DNA from: Stenotrophomonas rhizophila
GTDB lineage: Bacteria > Pseudomonadota > Gammaproteobacteria > Xanthomonadales > Xanthomonadaceae
DNA: 64,000 nt
Direction: 5' to 3'
Assembly: GCF_003751305.1 (NCBI RefSeq)
Contig: NZ_RJKV01000001.1
Location: 434,001 to 498,000 of the forward strand
In this document: positions 8,495 to 18,514 of the stretch, in pieces
Numbering within the stretch: the first letter of the stretch is position 1
How the letters are laid out: each line of letters starts with the position of its first letter
Notes under the pieces: generated by a model
Database searches by the model: none
Seen by the model: only the letters and a program-made list of their open reading frames with translations
What the model was told of the DNA's origin: nothing
Program-made: the position numbers and the translations under genes

Positions 8495-9753
8495 GCCACG
8501 CCCGCCAGGGCCAGCGCACGGTCGAGCTGGGCGGTGAGCTGCTCGGTCAGGCGCGCGTCGAGGGCGTTCAGCGGCTCATGGCAGAACGCGGCGCTCAGCA
8601 GCTGCTGCGCGCGATCGGCCGGCAGGCCACGCGAGCGCAGGTAGAACAGCGCATTGGCATCGAGCTGGCCGACCGTGGCGCCGTGGGCGGCCTTCACTTC
8701 GTCGGCATCGATCACCAGCGTGGGCTGGGTGTCGATCTCGGCATCGGCGGAGAGCAGCAGATTCTTGTTGGACAGGTTGGCGTCAGTGCCATCGGCGCCT
8801 TCGCGGATGTGGATGCCACCGTGGAAGACCACGCGGCTGCGATTGGCCGCGACGCCACGCCAGACCATTTCCGAGGCGGTATCGCGTGCGATGTGCTCGA
8901 TGCCCAGGCGGGTGTCGACATGGCGGCGGCCGTTGCCGAGCAGCACGCCGTTGGCGGTCAGCTGGGCGTTGTCGCCTTCCAGGCGGACGTTGAGCTCATG
9001 GCGGCTCAGCGCGGCGCCCAGTTCCAGATCGACACGGCGGTACTGCGCGTTGCGGGCCAGCACGGCGTCGGTGCGCAGCAGCGAGGTGGCGCGGGTGGCG
9101 TCGGCCTGCACGCGGGCGTGCGAGAGCACGGCATCCTGCGCCAGGTGGACGTGCACCAGGGTGTTGTCCAGGTGCGCGGCATCGCCGACGTGCAGGTGAT
9201 GCTCGACCACGCCCAGCGCAGCGCCAGAGCGAAGTTCGATCAGGTGGCGGTGGTGCCAGGACAGATCGGTATCGGCGGCGACGCTGATGAAGACCAGCTG
9301 CAGCGGCGTCTCGACCTGCACGCCTGCTTCCACGCGCAGCAGCACGCCTTCATCGGCGAGCGCGGCGTTGAGGCGGGCGAACACCTCCTCGCTGCGCTCG
9401 AAGCGGCGGCCGAGGAAGCGAGCGGCTTCATCGCCCGCGGCCAGTGCCGAGGACAGGGTGGCCAGCTGCACACCGGCCGGCACGGCAGCGACATCGCTCA
9501 GCGCGCCGGACGGGCGACCATTGACGAACACCAGCCGCGGCGACGGAATGTCGGCCAGCAGGGCGGCATCGACCACGGCCGGGGCGAGCGGCGCCGGCTG
9601 GAAGCTGCGACGCTCCAGCTGGCGCAGGGAGGTGTATTTCCAGGCTTCGGTACGCGGGCCGGGCAGGCCGGCCTGCAGGGCGGCATCCAGCTCGGCGCGA
9701 CGTGCATCGCTGCCGCAGAAGCCGCTGGCGAGGGAATCGAGCAGGGCGCTCAT
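8491..9753 (-). CDS. sufD: Fe-S cluster assembly scaffold component SufD
   Basis: 420 residues. The N-terminal helical region (GPRTEAWKYTSLRQLERRSF) and the C-terminal right-handed beta-helix ending with KAAHGATVGQLDANALFYLRSRG are characteristic of SufD, including the conserved His of AAHGATVG. SufD joins SufB and SufC as SufBC2D. The start overlaps the sufC stop, and the stop overlaps sufS by 4 bases. Confidence 0.95.
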   Translation of the reverse strand: MSALLDSLASGFCGSDARRAELDAALQAGLPGPRTEAWKYTSLRQLERRSFQPAPLAPAVVDAALLADIPSPRLVFVNGRPSGALSDVAAVPAGVQLATLSSALAAGDEAARFLGRRFERSEEVFARLNAALADEGVLLRVEAGVQVETPLQLVFISVAADTDLSWHHRHLIELRSGAALGVVEHHLHVGDAAHLDNTLVHVHLAQDAVLSHARVQADATRATSLLRTDAVLARNAQYRRVDLELGAALSRHELNVRLEGDNAQLTANGVLLGNGRRHVDTRLGIEHIARDTASEMVWRGVAANRSRVVFHGGIHIREGADGTDANLSNKNLLLSADAEIDTQPTLVIDADEVKAAHGATVGQLDANALFYLRSRGLPADRAQQLLSAAFCHEPLNALDARLTEQLTAQLDRALALAGVA

Positions 9754-10517
9754 CAGACCGCTGCCTCCGGCACCACACGGTCCTTCAGGAAGTGGTAGCC
9801 ATGGGCTTCCAGTTCCAGGGCCAGTTCCGGGCCGCCGCTCTGCACGATCTTGCCATCGGCCAGCACATGCACCACGTCCGGCTTGATGTAATCGAGCAGG
9901 CGCTGGTAATGGGTGATCACGATGAAGGAGCGATCCGGCGAACGCAGCGCGTTGACGCCGTCGGCCACGCTCTTGAGCGCGTCGATGTCCAGGCCGGAGT
10001 CGGTTTCATCCAGGATCGCCAGCTTCGGCTCGAGCACGGCCAGCTGGAAGATCTCGTTGCGCTTCTTCTCGCCACCGGAGAAGCCTTCGTTGACGCCACG
10101 GTGCAGCAGCTCGTCCTTCAGGTGCAGCACGGCCAGCTTCTGGCGGACCAGCTTGAGGAACTGCATCGAGTCCAGTTCTTCCTCGCCGCGCGCCTTGCGC
10201 TGGGCGTTGAGCGCGGCGCGCAGGAAGTAGGTGTTGTTCACTCCGGGGATTTCCACCGGGTACTGGAAGGCCAGGAACAGGCCGGCGGCGGCGCGTTCTT
10301 CCGGCGCCAGCTCGAGCAGATCCCTGCCTTCGAACTGCACGCTGCCTTCGCTCACGTCATAGCCGTCGCGGCCGGCCAGGACGTTGCCCAAGGTGGACTT
10401 GCCGGCGCCGTTGGGGCCCATGATGGCGTGCACCTGGCCGGGCTTCACGTCGAGCGAGAGGCCCTTGAGGATTTCTTTGTCGCCGATGCGTGCGTGGAGG
10501 TTGTCGATCTTCAACAT
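9753..10517 (-). CDS. sufC: Fe-S cluster assembly ATPase SufC
   Basis: 254 residues, ABC ATPase with Walker A GPNGAGKSTL, signature FSGGEKKRNE, Walker B LAILDETDSGLD and switch His in VITHYQRLL. It powers conformational change in the SufBC2D scaffold. It begins 45 bases after the DUF1311 gene that intervenes between it and sufB. Confidence 0.97.
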   Translation of the reverse strand: MLKIDNLHARIGDKEILKGLSLDVKPGQVHAIMGPNGAGKSTLGNVLAGRDGYDVSEGSVQFEGRDLLELAPEERAAAGLFLAFQYPVEIPGVNNTYFLRAALNAQRKARGEEELDSMQFLKLVRQKLAVLHLKDELLHRGVNEGFSGGEKKRNEIFQLAVLEPKLAILDETDSGLDIDALKSVADGVNALRSPDRSFIVITHYQRLLDYIKPDVVHVLADGKIVQSGGPELALELEAHGYHFLKDRVVPEAAV

Positions 10518-10562
10518 GTCGATAATCGTCTTGTCAGATAGGGGAACTGGAGGCAGCGCGAC

Positions 10563-10969
10563 TCAGAGGTCGTATTCGCTGCGCTCGAGGAATTCGTTGC
10601 GCAGGTAAGTGACCCGCGCGGTGGTCAAGGCCGCCTTGGCGCCGGAATACAGCATCGGGTACATCGAGCCGTACAGCAGGCGCGGGTTCTCGTCATCGCC
10701 CACCGGGTAGCGCGCGTCCAGATCGGCGTCGCGCAGCTGGACCCACAGGCGCTGCGCTGCTTTCATCTTTGCCAGTGCCACCGGCTCGCCGGCCAGCTTG
10801 GCCACGATCTGACGGTACACCGCGTTCAATTCGGCATCGGCCTGCTTGAACTCGTTGTCGGCGCAGGCATTGAGCTCGAGCTGGTTGCCACCCGGATCGC
10901 ATTTCACGTCCTGCGCGGCCACTGGCGCCACCGCGCCCAGCAGCAGACCCAGGCTGATCAGGACGCGGA

Positions 10970-10973
<4 letters not shown>
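10563..10973 (-). CDS. exported LprI-like (DUF1311) protein inside the suf operon
   Basis: 136 residues with a clean signal peptide ([21 protein letters not shown]) and the LprI/DUF1311 pattern C-x(7)-LNACA-x(3)-F-x-AD-x-ELN-x(2)-Y, which in mycobacterial LprI inhibits lysozyme. Its ATG overlaps the sufB stop by 4 bases (ATGA), so it is translated from the suf transcript. A periplasmic protein in the middle of a cytoplasmic Fe-S assembly operon is unexpected. Lysozyme inhibition is known for one family member only and is not shown here. Confidence 0.85.
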
Positions 10974-12445
<1,472 letters not shown>

Positions 12446-12458
12446 GGGGGCTGCCTGA

Positions 12459-12911
12459 TCAGGAGACGACATCCGCCGCGATCGCGCGGCGGTGGGCGTC
12501 AACAAGGGGAAGAGGGGGCAGGATCTGCGCCAGGGTGACCGCGCGCAGCGCTTCGGACACCACGTCGTTGATCATCCGCCAGCTGCTGCGCGCGCCACAC
12601 TGCAGCTCGCGGCCGCACTGGCTGTGGTCGTGGGCGCATTCGGTCAGGCCCAGCGGCCCTTCCATGGCTTCCACGATCTCGAACAGCGTGATCTGGTCTG
12701 CCGCGCGGGTCAGCCGGTAGCCACCGCGGACGCCGCGCAGGCCTTCCACCAGACCGGCCTGGGCCAGCGGCTTGAGCAGCTTGCTGACGGTCGGCGGTTC
12801 CAGACGGGCGAACTCGGCCAATTCGGTGGCACTGAGCACCTCGCCCGGGCGGGCAGCGAGCACGGTCAATACGACGGTGGCGTAATCGGTGAGCTTGGTG
12901 ACGCGGAGCAT
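12459..12911 (-). CDS. Rrf2-family Fe-S regulator of the SUF operon
   Basis: 150 residues beginning [19 protein letters not shown] with an Rrf2/IscR winged helix ([29 protein letters not shown]). Three cysteines in [15 protein letters not shown] (C-x6-C-x5-C) match the Fe-S ligand cluster of IscR-type sensors (C-x5-C-x5-C in E. coli IscR). It is the first gene of the suf operon, 13 bases before sufB, and probably represses or activates it in response to cluster status. The start is the ATG at 12911; no open-frame evidence supports an upstream extension. Confidence 0.92.
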   Translation of the reverse strand: MLRVTKLTDYATVVLTVLAARPGEVLSATELAEFARLEPPTVSKLLKPLAQAGLVEGLRGVRGGYRLTRAADQITLFEIVEAMEGPLGLTECAHDHSQCGRELQCGARSSWRMINDVVSEALRAVTLAQILPPLPLVDAHRRAIAADVVS

Positions 12912-13083
12912 GTGGGGTGCAGAACCATAAAGCGGACTGAAATTGTACGCTTTTCTCCGGCGGCATCCAACCCGCCCGTTCAGGCGCCCGAAGGGCGGCC
13001 TTGGGCGCGTAGTGAACCGCCTCGCTTTGGCAATCACAAAGATTAAGCGAGAATCGGGGCTTCCCACCGCAACGGTCAGCCAG

Positions 13084-13551
13084 ATGCCCAAGAAGATCCA
13101 GGCCCGCAAGTCCACCATCCATGGCAATGGCGTGTTCGCGCTGGCGCCGATCAAGAAGGGCGAGCGGGTCATCCAGTACAAGGGTCTGCTGCGCAGCCAC
13201 GCCGACGTGGACGCCGACGACACCGGGGACGTGGAAAGCGGTCATACCTTCCTGTTCACCCTCAATGACGACTACGTCATCGATGCGAACTACAAGGGCA
13301 ACGACGCGCGCTGGCTCAACCACAGCTGCGATCCGAACTGCGAGGCGGTGATCGAGGAAGCCGAGGGCGACAATCGCCGCGAGGACAAGGTCTTCATCGA
13401 ATCGATCAAGGACATCAAGCCGGGCGACGAGCTGACCTACAACTACGGCATCACCCTGGCCGAGCGTCACACCGCGCGCCTGAAGAAGATCTGGGAATGC
13501 CGCTGCGGTTCGAAGAAGTGCACCGGCACGATGCTGCAGCCCAAGCGCTGA
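13084..13551 (+). CDS. SET-domain protein with post-SET cysteine motif
   Basis: 155 residues. SET motifs are complete: GNGVFALAPIKKGERVIQYKG split around the N-SET, YVIDANYKGNDARWLNHSCDPNCEA (RFLNHSCxPN signature), and GDELTYNYG with the catalytic-type Tyr. A post-SET ECRCGSKKC supplies three cysteines which, with the Cys of NHSC, could bind zinc. SET proteins are S-adenosylmethionine-dependent lysine methyltransferases, best known on eukaryotic histones. The bacterial substrate is unknown; a Lys/Ala-rich HU-like protein is encoded 2 kb away (15540-15938), a possible but untested target. Transcribed divergently from the suf operon. Confidence 0.88.
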   Translation: MPKKIQARKSTIHGNGVFALAPIKKGERVIQYKGLLRSHADVDADDTGDVESGHTFLFTLNDDYVIDANYKGNDARWLNHSCDPNCEAVIEEAEGDNRREDKVFIESIKDIKPGDELTYNYGITLAERHTARLKKIWECRCGSKKCTGTMLQPKR

Positions 13552-13562
13552 TCCCTCCGGTC

Positions 13563-13585
13563 GCCACCGGCCGTCGGCCGGTGGC
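13563..13585. repeat. GC-rich hairpin, REP-like
   Basis: A perfect 10-bp stem (gccaccggcc / ggccggtggc) with a 3-base loop lies 12 bases after the SET gene stop. No T-run follows, so it is more like a REP/SMAG-type palindrome than an intrinsic terminator. Confidence 0.5.
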
Positions 13586-13672
13586 TGCGCCGACACGCTG
13601 TGCACATCGTGGTCACCGTCGCCCAATGCGCCCGTGGCCACACTGAGCGCTCCTACTTACTGGAGCCGCTCC

Positions 13673-14215
13673 ATGGCACACGCACTCAACGGCAAGCACA
13701 TCGCGATTCTCGCCACCGATGGCTTCGAACAGTCCGAGCTGCAGGAACCCAAGCGCTTGCTGGAATCCTGGGGCGCCTCGGTCAAGGTGATCGCCCCCGG
13801 TGACGCCCGCACGATCCGCGGCTGGAAAGACAAGGACTGGGGCGAGGAGGTCACGGTCGATGCACCGCTGAAAGGCGCCAAGGCCGACGATTACGACGCG
13901 CTGGTGCTGCCCGGTGGCGTGATCAATCCCGACAAACTGCGCATCGACACCGACGCGATTGCGTTGATCAAGGCCTTTGGTGCCTCACGCAAGCCGGTTG
14001 CCGCGATCTGCCACGGCCCGTGGCTGCTCGTCGAGTCCGGCCTGGCCAAGGGTCGCAAGGTCACCTCGTGGCCATCGCTGAAAACTGATCTGGGCAATGC
14101 CGGTGCCGAATGGACCGATGCCGAAGTGGTGGTCGATGGTGGCTTGATCACCAGTCGCAAACCGGGTGACATTCCGGCGTTCGCCGATGCGGTGGGCAAG
14201 GCCTTGGCCGGTTGA
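13673..14215 (+). CDS. PfpI/DJ-1 family protein (class I glutamine amidotransferase-like)
   Basis: 180 residues. DJ-1/PfpI fold: HIAILATDGFEQSEL at the N-terminus with the conserved Glu, YDALVLPGGVINPD, and the nucleophile elbow PVAAICHGPWLLVE with Cys followed by His. Members act as proteases, deglycases or chaperones under stress; which one applies cannot be read from sequence. Start chosen at the ATG of MAHALNGKH; the longer frame upstream has no good ribosome site. Confidence 0.88.
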   Translation: MAHALNGKHIAILATDGFEQSELQEPKRLLESWGASVKVIAPGDARTIRGWKDKDWGEEVTVDAPLKGAKADDYDALVLPGGVINPDKLRIDTDAIALIKAFGASRKPVAAICHGPWLLVESGLAKGRKVTSWPSLKTDLGNAGAEWTDAEVVVDGGLITSRKPGDIPAFADAVGKALAG

Positions 14216-14221
14216 GGATGC

Positions 14222-14246
14222 AGGCACCGACGGTTGGTCGGTGCCT
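14222..14246. repeat. REP-like hairpin
   Basis: aggcaccgac / gtcggtgcct form a 10-bp stem with a 5-base loop between the convergent PfpI and DUF1439 genes. It resembles the SMAG palindrome cores elsewhere in the window but lacks the GTAG head; it may help end transcription from both sides. Confidence 0.5.
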
Positions 14247-14254
14247 CTTCCGGG

Positions 14255-14851
14255 TTACTTGCTCAGCAACCCGGCCGGCACCAGCGCGCCGAGATCTTGG
14301 TTGAACGTCACCACCAGCTTGCCGTTCTCCACCTGCGCCGACTGGACCTGCAGCGTGCCCAGCACGGCAGCGACCGTCGGGTCGATCTTGTAGATCGGCT
14401 CGCGACGCGCGTAGTCGACCAGCCAGGCGTTGAGCAGGCCGCGGGTGCGCGAGTCGAGCTTGCCGCCGTTGTTGGCCGGCGTGAAATCGTCAACTGTCGG
14501 CTCCTGCAGATGGAAGCCCTGGGTCTGCGCGTCATAGCGCAGGCCGCTGCTCAGCTTGACCTTGCCCAGCGGCGCCGGGTTGCCGCCCGCGGTCGCCATG
14601 GCGATATCGAAACCGAGATCCAGGCGATTGCCCTGCGGCAAGGTGAGCTTGGGGTGGCTCATGGTCATGGCGATGAGGCCACCCAGCGCATCCTGCGTGC
14701 GTGGGAAGCTGCCATCGAGATACTGCTGCACATCGGGCGCACCGACCGACAACTGGCGGCCGGACACACTCGGTGCGGCCTGCGCGCCGACGGCAGCGGC
14801 AAGCAATACGGTGCAGGCGGCGAGGCGGGACAACAGCGGGCGAACGTTCAT
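14255..14851 (-). CDS. exported DUF1439 (YceB-like) protein
   Basis: 198 residues with a signal peptide (LAACTVLLAAAVGAQAAP). The body (VQQYLDGSFPRTQDALGGL, TMSHPKLTLPQGNRLDLGFD, and C-terminal KLVVTFNQDLG) fits DUF1439 proteins such as E. coli YceB, periplasmic or lipid-anchored proteins with an SMP/BPI-like tubular fold thought to bind lipid. No lipobox Cys follows the signal peptide here. Function unknown. Confidence 0.8.
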   Translation of the reverse strand: MNVRPLLSRLAACTVLLAAAVGAQAAPSVSGRQLSVGAPDVQQYLDGSFPRTQDALGGLIAMTMSHPKLTLPQGNRLDLGFDIAMATAGGNPAPLGKVKLSSGLRYDAQTQGFHLQEPTVDDFTPANNGGKLDSRTRGLLNAWLVDYARREPIYKIDPTVAAVLGTLQVQSAQVENGKLVVTFNQDLGALVPAGLLSK

Positions 14852-14966
14852 GACGGCAGGCCGTGGGGGAATGAGGGGCCAACAATAGCGCGCGCGGCTG
14901 AATCCAGCTTTGACGTGTCGTCGTCAGCAGGGCGCGTGGGGGCTGTCGGCGGCACCCGCAGCTGGC

Positions 14967-15278
14967 TCAGGGTGCGCCCTGGATCGACTCCAGTGCGGCC
15001 AGCACCTCATCCAGTTTCGGTTGCAGCACGGTGAGCGGGTGGCCAGGTTCATCGGCATGGCGCTGGGCGAGGTCGCGCAGCAGCTGGGTAGCCACGATAG
15101 CCGCGGCACGTTCGTCACCACTCAGCCCGGTGTTGCGCCGCGCGATTTCCAGCAGGCGCATCCAGTCCTGCTGCGCGCGATGTTCCAGTTCGATGGTGCA
15201 GCGCCCGCTGCACTGCAGGCCGTCCTTTTCGATCGGAGTGACGGTGATGCGGTAACGCTGGGAGGAAGAGCTGGCCAT
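14967..15278 (-). CDS. DUF3861 family protein
   Basis: 103 residues from the ATG before ASSSSQRYRITVTP. The segment YRITVTPIEKDG, the central LLEIARRNTGLSGDERAAAIVATQLL and the end HPLTVLQPKLDEVLAALE agree with the small cytosolic DUF3861 family. No function is known. A longer frame exists upstream, but its coding style is poor. Confidence 0.65.
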   Translation of the reverse strand: MASSSSQRYRITVTPIEKDGLQCSGRCTIELEHRAQQDWMRLLEIARRNTGLSGDERAAAIVATQLLRDLAQRHADEPGHPLTVLQPKLDEVLAALESIQGAP

Positions 15279-15482
15279 GGCTGCCTGCGCGGTGGGGGAC
15301 AAGGCCACCATAGGGCGCGTCCCGCGCGCGGACGACAGGTACCGTCGCACGCAGTGTTCCACCCGGTACGTTCCGGCCGGTTCTGCCATGGCGCAGATCG
15401 CGGCAGGACAGGCATCTGCGCGGGACGTACGCGCCGCAGACGTCTTTGGAAACGCTGTGTTTCGCTGCGTGCGGCGAGCCCC

Positions 15483-15515
15483 AAAAAGAGACGGGACGGC
15501 ATAGGCCGTCCCGTC
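15483..15515 (-). terminator. intrinsic terminator after the HU-like gene
   Basis: An 11-bp stem (GACGGGACGGC / GCCGTCCCGTC) with a 4-base loop is followed on the minus strand by TCTTTTTGG, 24 bases after the stop codon of the HU-like gene. Confidence 0.85.
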
Positions 15516-15539
15516 CGGGTGCTGCAGGAAGCGCGCAGA

Positions 15540-15938
15540 TTAGAGCGCGGCGTCCTTGAGCTTCTTGAGCGGACGCACCTTCAGCTTGGTGGACGCCGGC
15601 TTGGCGGCGAACCACTGCTCTTCCTTGGTGAACGGGTTGATGCCCTTGCGCTTCGGCTTGGCCGGCACGCTGACGGTGGAGATCTTCAGCAGGCCCGGCA
15701 GGGTGAAGCTGCCCGCGCCCTTCTTGTGCACCGAAGCGGCAACGGCGCCTTCCAGCGAGGCGAGCACGGCGCGCACGTCCTTGGCGACAACGCCGGACGC
15801 TTCAACGATGTGTGCAACCAGACCAGACTTGCTCAGCACTTCCTTGATCGGCTTGGGAGCGGCCGGCTTCGCGGCTGCCTTCGTAGCGACTTTCTTTACT
15901 GCCTTCTTCGGGGCAGCCTTCTTAGCGGTCTTTGCCAT
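15540..15938 (-). CDS. HU/IHF-family DNA-binding protein with Lys/Ala-rich N-terminus
   Basis: 132 residues. Residues 1-35 are Lys/Ala/Pro-rich (MAKTAKKAAPKKAVKKVATK), like histone H1 tails; residues about 38-132 are an HU-like fold (KSGLVAHIVEASGVV, GSFTLPGLLKISTVSVPAKPKRKGINPFT in two blocks, with the RxGINPxT DNA-contact arm as KRKGINPFT). Ordinary HU is about 90 residues, so the basic tail is an extension. It would compact or bend DNA. The ATG at 15938 is chosen because the sequence before it is not coding-like. Confidence 0.88.
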   Translation of the reverse strand: MAKTAKKAAPKKAVKKVATKAAAKPAAPKPIKEVLSKSGLVAHIVEASGVVAKDVRAVLASLEGAVAASVHKKGAGSFTLPGLLKISTVSVPAKPKRKGINPFTKEEQWFAAKPASTKLKVRPLKKLKDAAL

Positions 15939-16303
15939 GGTTTCCTGTTCCGTGAACGGTTGGTTGTTTGGTCGCGCCGAACCCCGTCGGCAAGCGAAAT
16001 GTAGGGCAACTATGGGGCGCCGCCAATAGGCAAACGCATAAAAATTCGTGATTTCCACGCCCTTCGTTACCGCAGTGCATCAGGTCATAGCCAAAAAACA
16101 GGGTCCGCCCTTGCGGCGGAGGCCATCGGTCATGGACCGTCGCACCCCGACTGTCGCACGAAAACCACTTGAAAACAGCATCGGTCTTGAGGGCCGATTC
16201 AGCTGGGGTCGGCACCTGCCGATCACCTGACAGCGATCAGACATGGCACTAACGCGCCACGGTCTAGGCTGGTCTGGTCATTCACGCCGCAGGAGATCTC
16301 ACG
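15939..16303. other. intergenic region between divergent HU-like and OsmC genes
   Basis: 365 bases without a credible gene. It must hold the divergent promoters of the two flanking genes. A GC-rich inverted repeat (ccgcccttgcggcgg, near 16107) is the only structure noticed. A ribosome site (caggag) precedes the OsmC ATG. Confidence 0.5.
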
Positions 16304-16738
16304 ATGGGTATTTCACGCCACGCCACCGCGCATTGGGAAGGTGACCTCAAGACAGGCAAGGGACAATTGAGCACGCCCCAGAGCGGCTTGATGGACAAAA
16401 CCCGCTATGCCTTCAGCAGCCGCTTCGGTGATGAGAAGGGCACCAACCCGGAAGAACTGATCGCCGCCGCCCACGCCGGCTGCTTCACGATGGCGCTGTC
16501 GGCCAAGCTCACCGAGGCCGGTTTCGTGCCGACCTCGCTGGATACCGAAGCCAAGGTCGACCTCTCGATGGAGGGGGGCCCCCAGCTGTCGCAGATCACG
16601 TTGAAGGTGAAGGCCGTAGTGCCGAACATCGAGGCCACCCAGTTCCGTGCCATCGCCGATGACGCCAAGCAGAACTGCCCGGTGTCCAAGGCGCTCAGTG
16701 CGGTACCGATCAGCCTTGAGGCCGAGCTGGCCGGCTGA
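16304..16738 (+). CDS. OsmC/Ohr-family peroxide-detoxifying protein (OsmC subgroup)
   Basis: 144 residues, usual for OsmC. The two redox cysteines are C60 (AHAGCFTMAL) and C125 (KQNCPVSKAL), and the NPEELIAAAHAGC motif is intact. These proteins reduce organic hydroperoxides with lipoyl-type thiols in the cytoplasm. A ribosome site lies just before the ATG. Monocistronic. Confidence 0.93.
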   Translation: MGISRHATAHWEGDLKTGKGQLSTPQSGLMDKTRYAFSSRFGDEKGTNPEELIAAAHAGCFTMALSAKLTEAGFVPTSLDTEAKVDLSMEGGPQLSQITLKVKAVVPNIEATQFRAIADDAKQNCPVSKALSAVPISLEAELAG

Positions 16739-16824
16739 TTCCGCGCCAGCGATTGGTGCACAGCAGATTGTGATGGGGAAGCGGCGGCCGCATAGTCGCC
16801 GCTTTCCTGTTGTGGGGTATCTGC

Positions 16825-18498
16825 ATGCGTCTGACCGCTCTTGCCACCCTGATGAGTTGCCTGCTGGCCGGCACTGCGCAGGCCGATGTGCGGCTGTTGA
16901 CCGCCGCGACCATCTACACTGGCAATCCCGAGGCACCGGCGGCCACGGCGCTGGCCTGGGATACCGACACCGGGCGGGTGCTCGCCGTCGGTGATCGGCA
17001 GGCACTCCTGGAGCTGTATCCATTGGCAGCGCTGACCGACGTTGGCGAGGCCACCGTGATCCCGGGGCTGATCGATGCGCATGCGCACCTGATGTTCCTC
17101 GGTGGCACGCTGATGCAGACCGACCTGACCGGTGCGACCAGTACCCAGGACATCGTGGCGCGCCTGCAGCGCTTTGCGGTCGACAATCCCGACGGCTGGC
17201 TGCTGGGCAGCGGCTGGGACCAGAACCGGTGGCCGGACAAGCAGTTTCCGACCGTAGCCGACCTCGACGCGGCGTTCCCGGACCGGCCGGTCTGGTTGGG
17301 TCGCATCGATGGTCACGCTGGCTGGGGCAACAGCGCGGCACTGCGCGCGGTCGCACGGCAGCCGGGCCAACGCGCGTTGACGGGCAGCTGGCAGCCGGCT
17401 GGTGGGCGCATCGTGCGCGATGCGAAGGGGCAGCCGAGCGGGGTGTTCGTTGATGAAGCGATGACCCTGGTGCAGGCGGCGATCCCAACGCCCAGCGACG
17501 CTGCCCGCGAGCAGATGCTCACCCGCGCGCTGGATAAAGCAGTCAGCCAAGGCCTGACCGGCGTGCACGACATGGGCGTATCGCGCGCCGATCTGGCCCT
17601 GATGCGCCGCTTCGCCGATGCCGGCAGGTTGCTGCTGCGCATCGATGCGTATGCCGATGGCAATGGCGATGCCCTTGCTGATCTGTGTGCACAGGGCGCG
17701 TATCAGCATGCCGGGGGCCGCCTGGAAATGCGCGGGGTCAAACTGTTCATGGACGGCGCGCTGGGCAGCCGCGGTGCCGCGCTGTTGGCCGACTACAGCG
17801 ACGACCCGCACAACCGCGGGTTGCTGGTGACCTCGCCGGCCGATTTTGAAACGGCGGTGCGCAAGGCCGATGCCTGTCACATCCAGGTCGCCACCCATGC
17901 GATCGGGGATCGTGGCAACCGGATCGCACTGGATACCTATGCCAAGGTGCTGGGCGAGCGCCGTGGCGCCGATCATCGCTGGCGGATCGAGCATGCGCAG
18001 GTGGTGGCGCTGGAGGACATTCCGCGCTTTGCCCAGCTCGGCGTGATCGCCTCGATGCAACCCACCCACGCCACCTCGGACATGGGCTGGGCGCAGGATC
18101 GGGTCGGTCCCGAGCGCATCCTCGGGGCGTATGCGTGGCGGCGGATGCTGGGCTCCGGTGCCCGTCTCGCGCTGGGTTCAGACTTCCCGGTGGAGCAGGT
18201 GGATCCCCGCCTGGGCCTGTATGCCGCCGTCACCCGTCAGGACCGTGCCGGCCAACCGCCGGGTGGCTGGCAGCCCGATCAGCGCCTGACCGCGGCCGAG
18301 GCGCTGCGGGGGTTCACCGCTGATGCGGCGTGGGCAGGCCATGACGAGGCCCAGGTCGGCCGGTTGCAGCCCGGCCTGCGCGCGGATTTCGTCGTGCTCG
18401 ACCGCGATCCGCTCAGCATCGCGCCGGCTGAACTGGCGGACCTGCAGGTGCGCTCGACCTGGGTCGATGGCGCACCGGTGTACGACGCGGCGCGGTGA
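16825..18498 (+). CDS. exported amidohydrolase, YtcJ-like
   Basis: 557 residues with a signal peptide (MRLTALATLMSCLLAGTAQA). Metal-binding DAHAH motif after IPGLI, later HxxGD (ATHAIGDRGNR) and IEHAQ, and C-terminal metal Asp region GSDFPVE, as in the YtcJ/EF_0837 amidohydrolases. Many of these hydrolyse N-formyl or N-acyl compounds; the substrate is not predictable. The ATG giving the signal peptide is chosen over one 15 bases upstream. Confidence 0.9.
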   Translation: MRLTALATLMSCLLAGTAQADVRLLTAATIYTGNPEAPAATALAWDTDTGRVLAVGDRQALLELYPLAALTDVGEATVIPGLIDAHAHLMFLGGTLMQTDLTGATSTQDIVARLQRFAVDNPDGWLLGSGWDQNRWPDKQFPTVADLDAAFPDRPVWLGRIDGHAGWGNSAALRAVARQPGQRALTGSWQPAGGRIVRDAKGQPSGVFVDEAMTLVQAAIPTPSDAAREQMLTRALDKAVSQGLTGVHDMGVSRADLALMRRFADAGRLLLRIDAYADGNGDALADLCAQGAYQHAGGRLEMRGVKLFMDGALGSRGAALLADYSDDPHNRGLLVTSPADFETAVRKADACHIQVATHAIGDRGNRIALDTYAKVLGERRGADHRWRIEHAQVVALEDIPRFAQLGVIASMQPTHATSDMGWAQDRVGPERILGAYAWRRMLGSGARLALGSDFPVEQVDPRLGLYAAVTRQDRAGQPPGGWQPDQRLTAAEALRGFTADAAWAGHDEAQVGRLQPGLRADFVVLDRDPLSIAPAELADLQVRSTWVDGAPVYDAAR

Positions 18499-18514
18499 CG
18501 CGCCGCCGCCGGGA

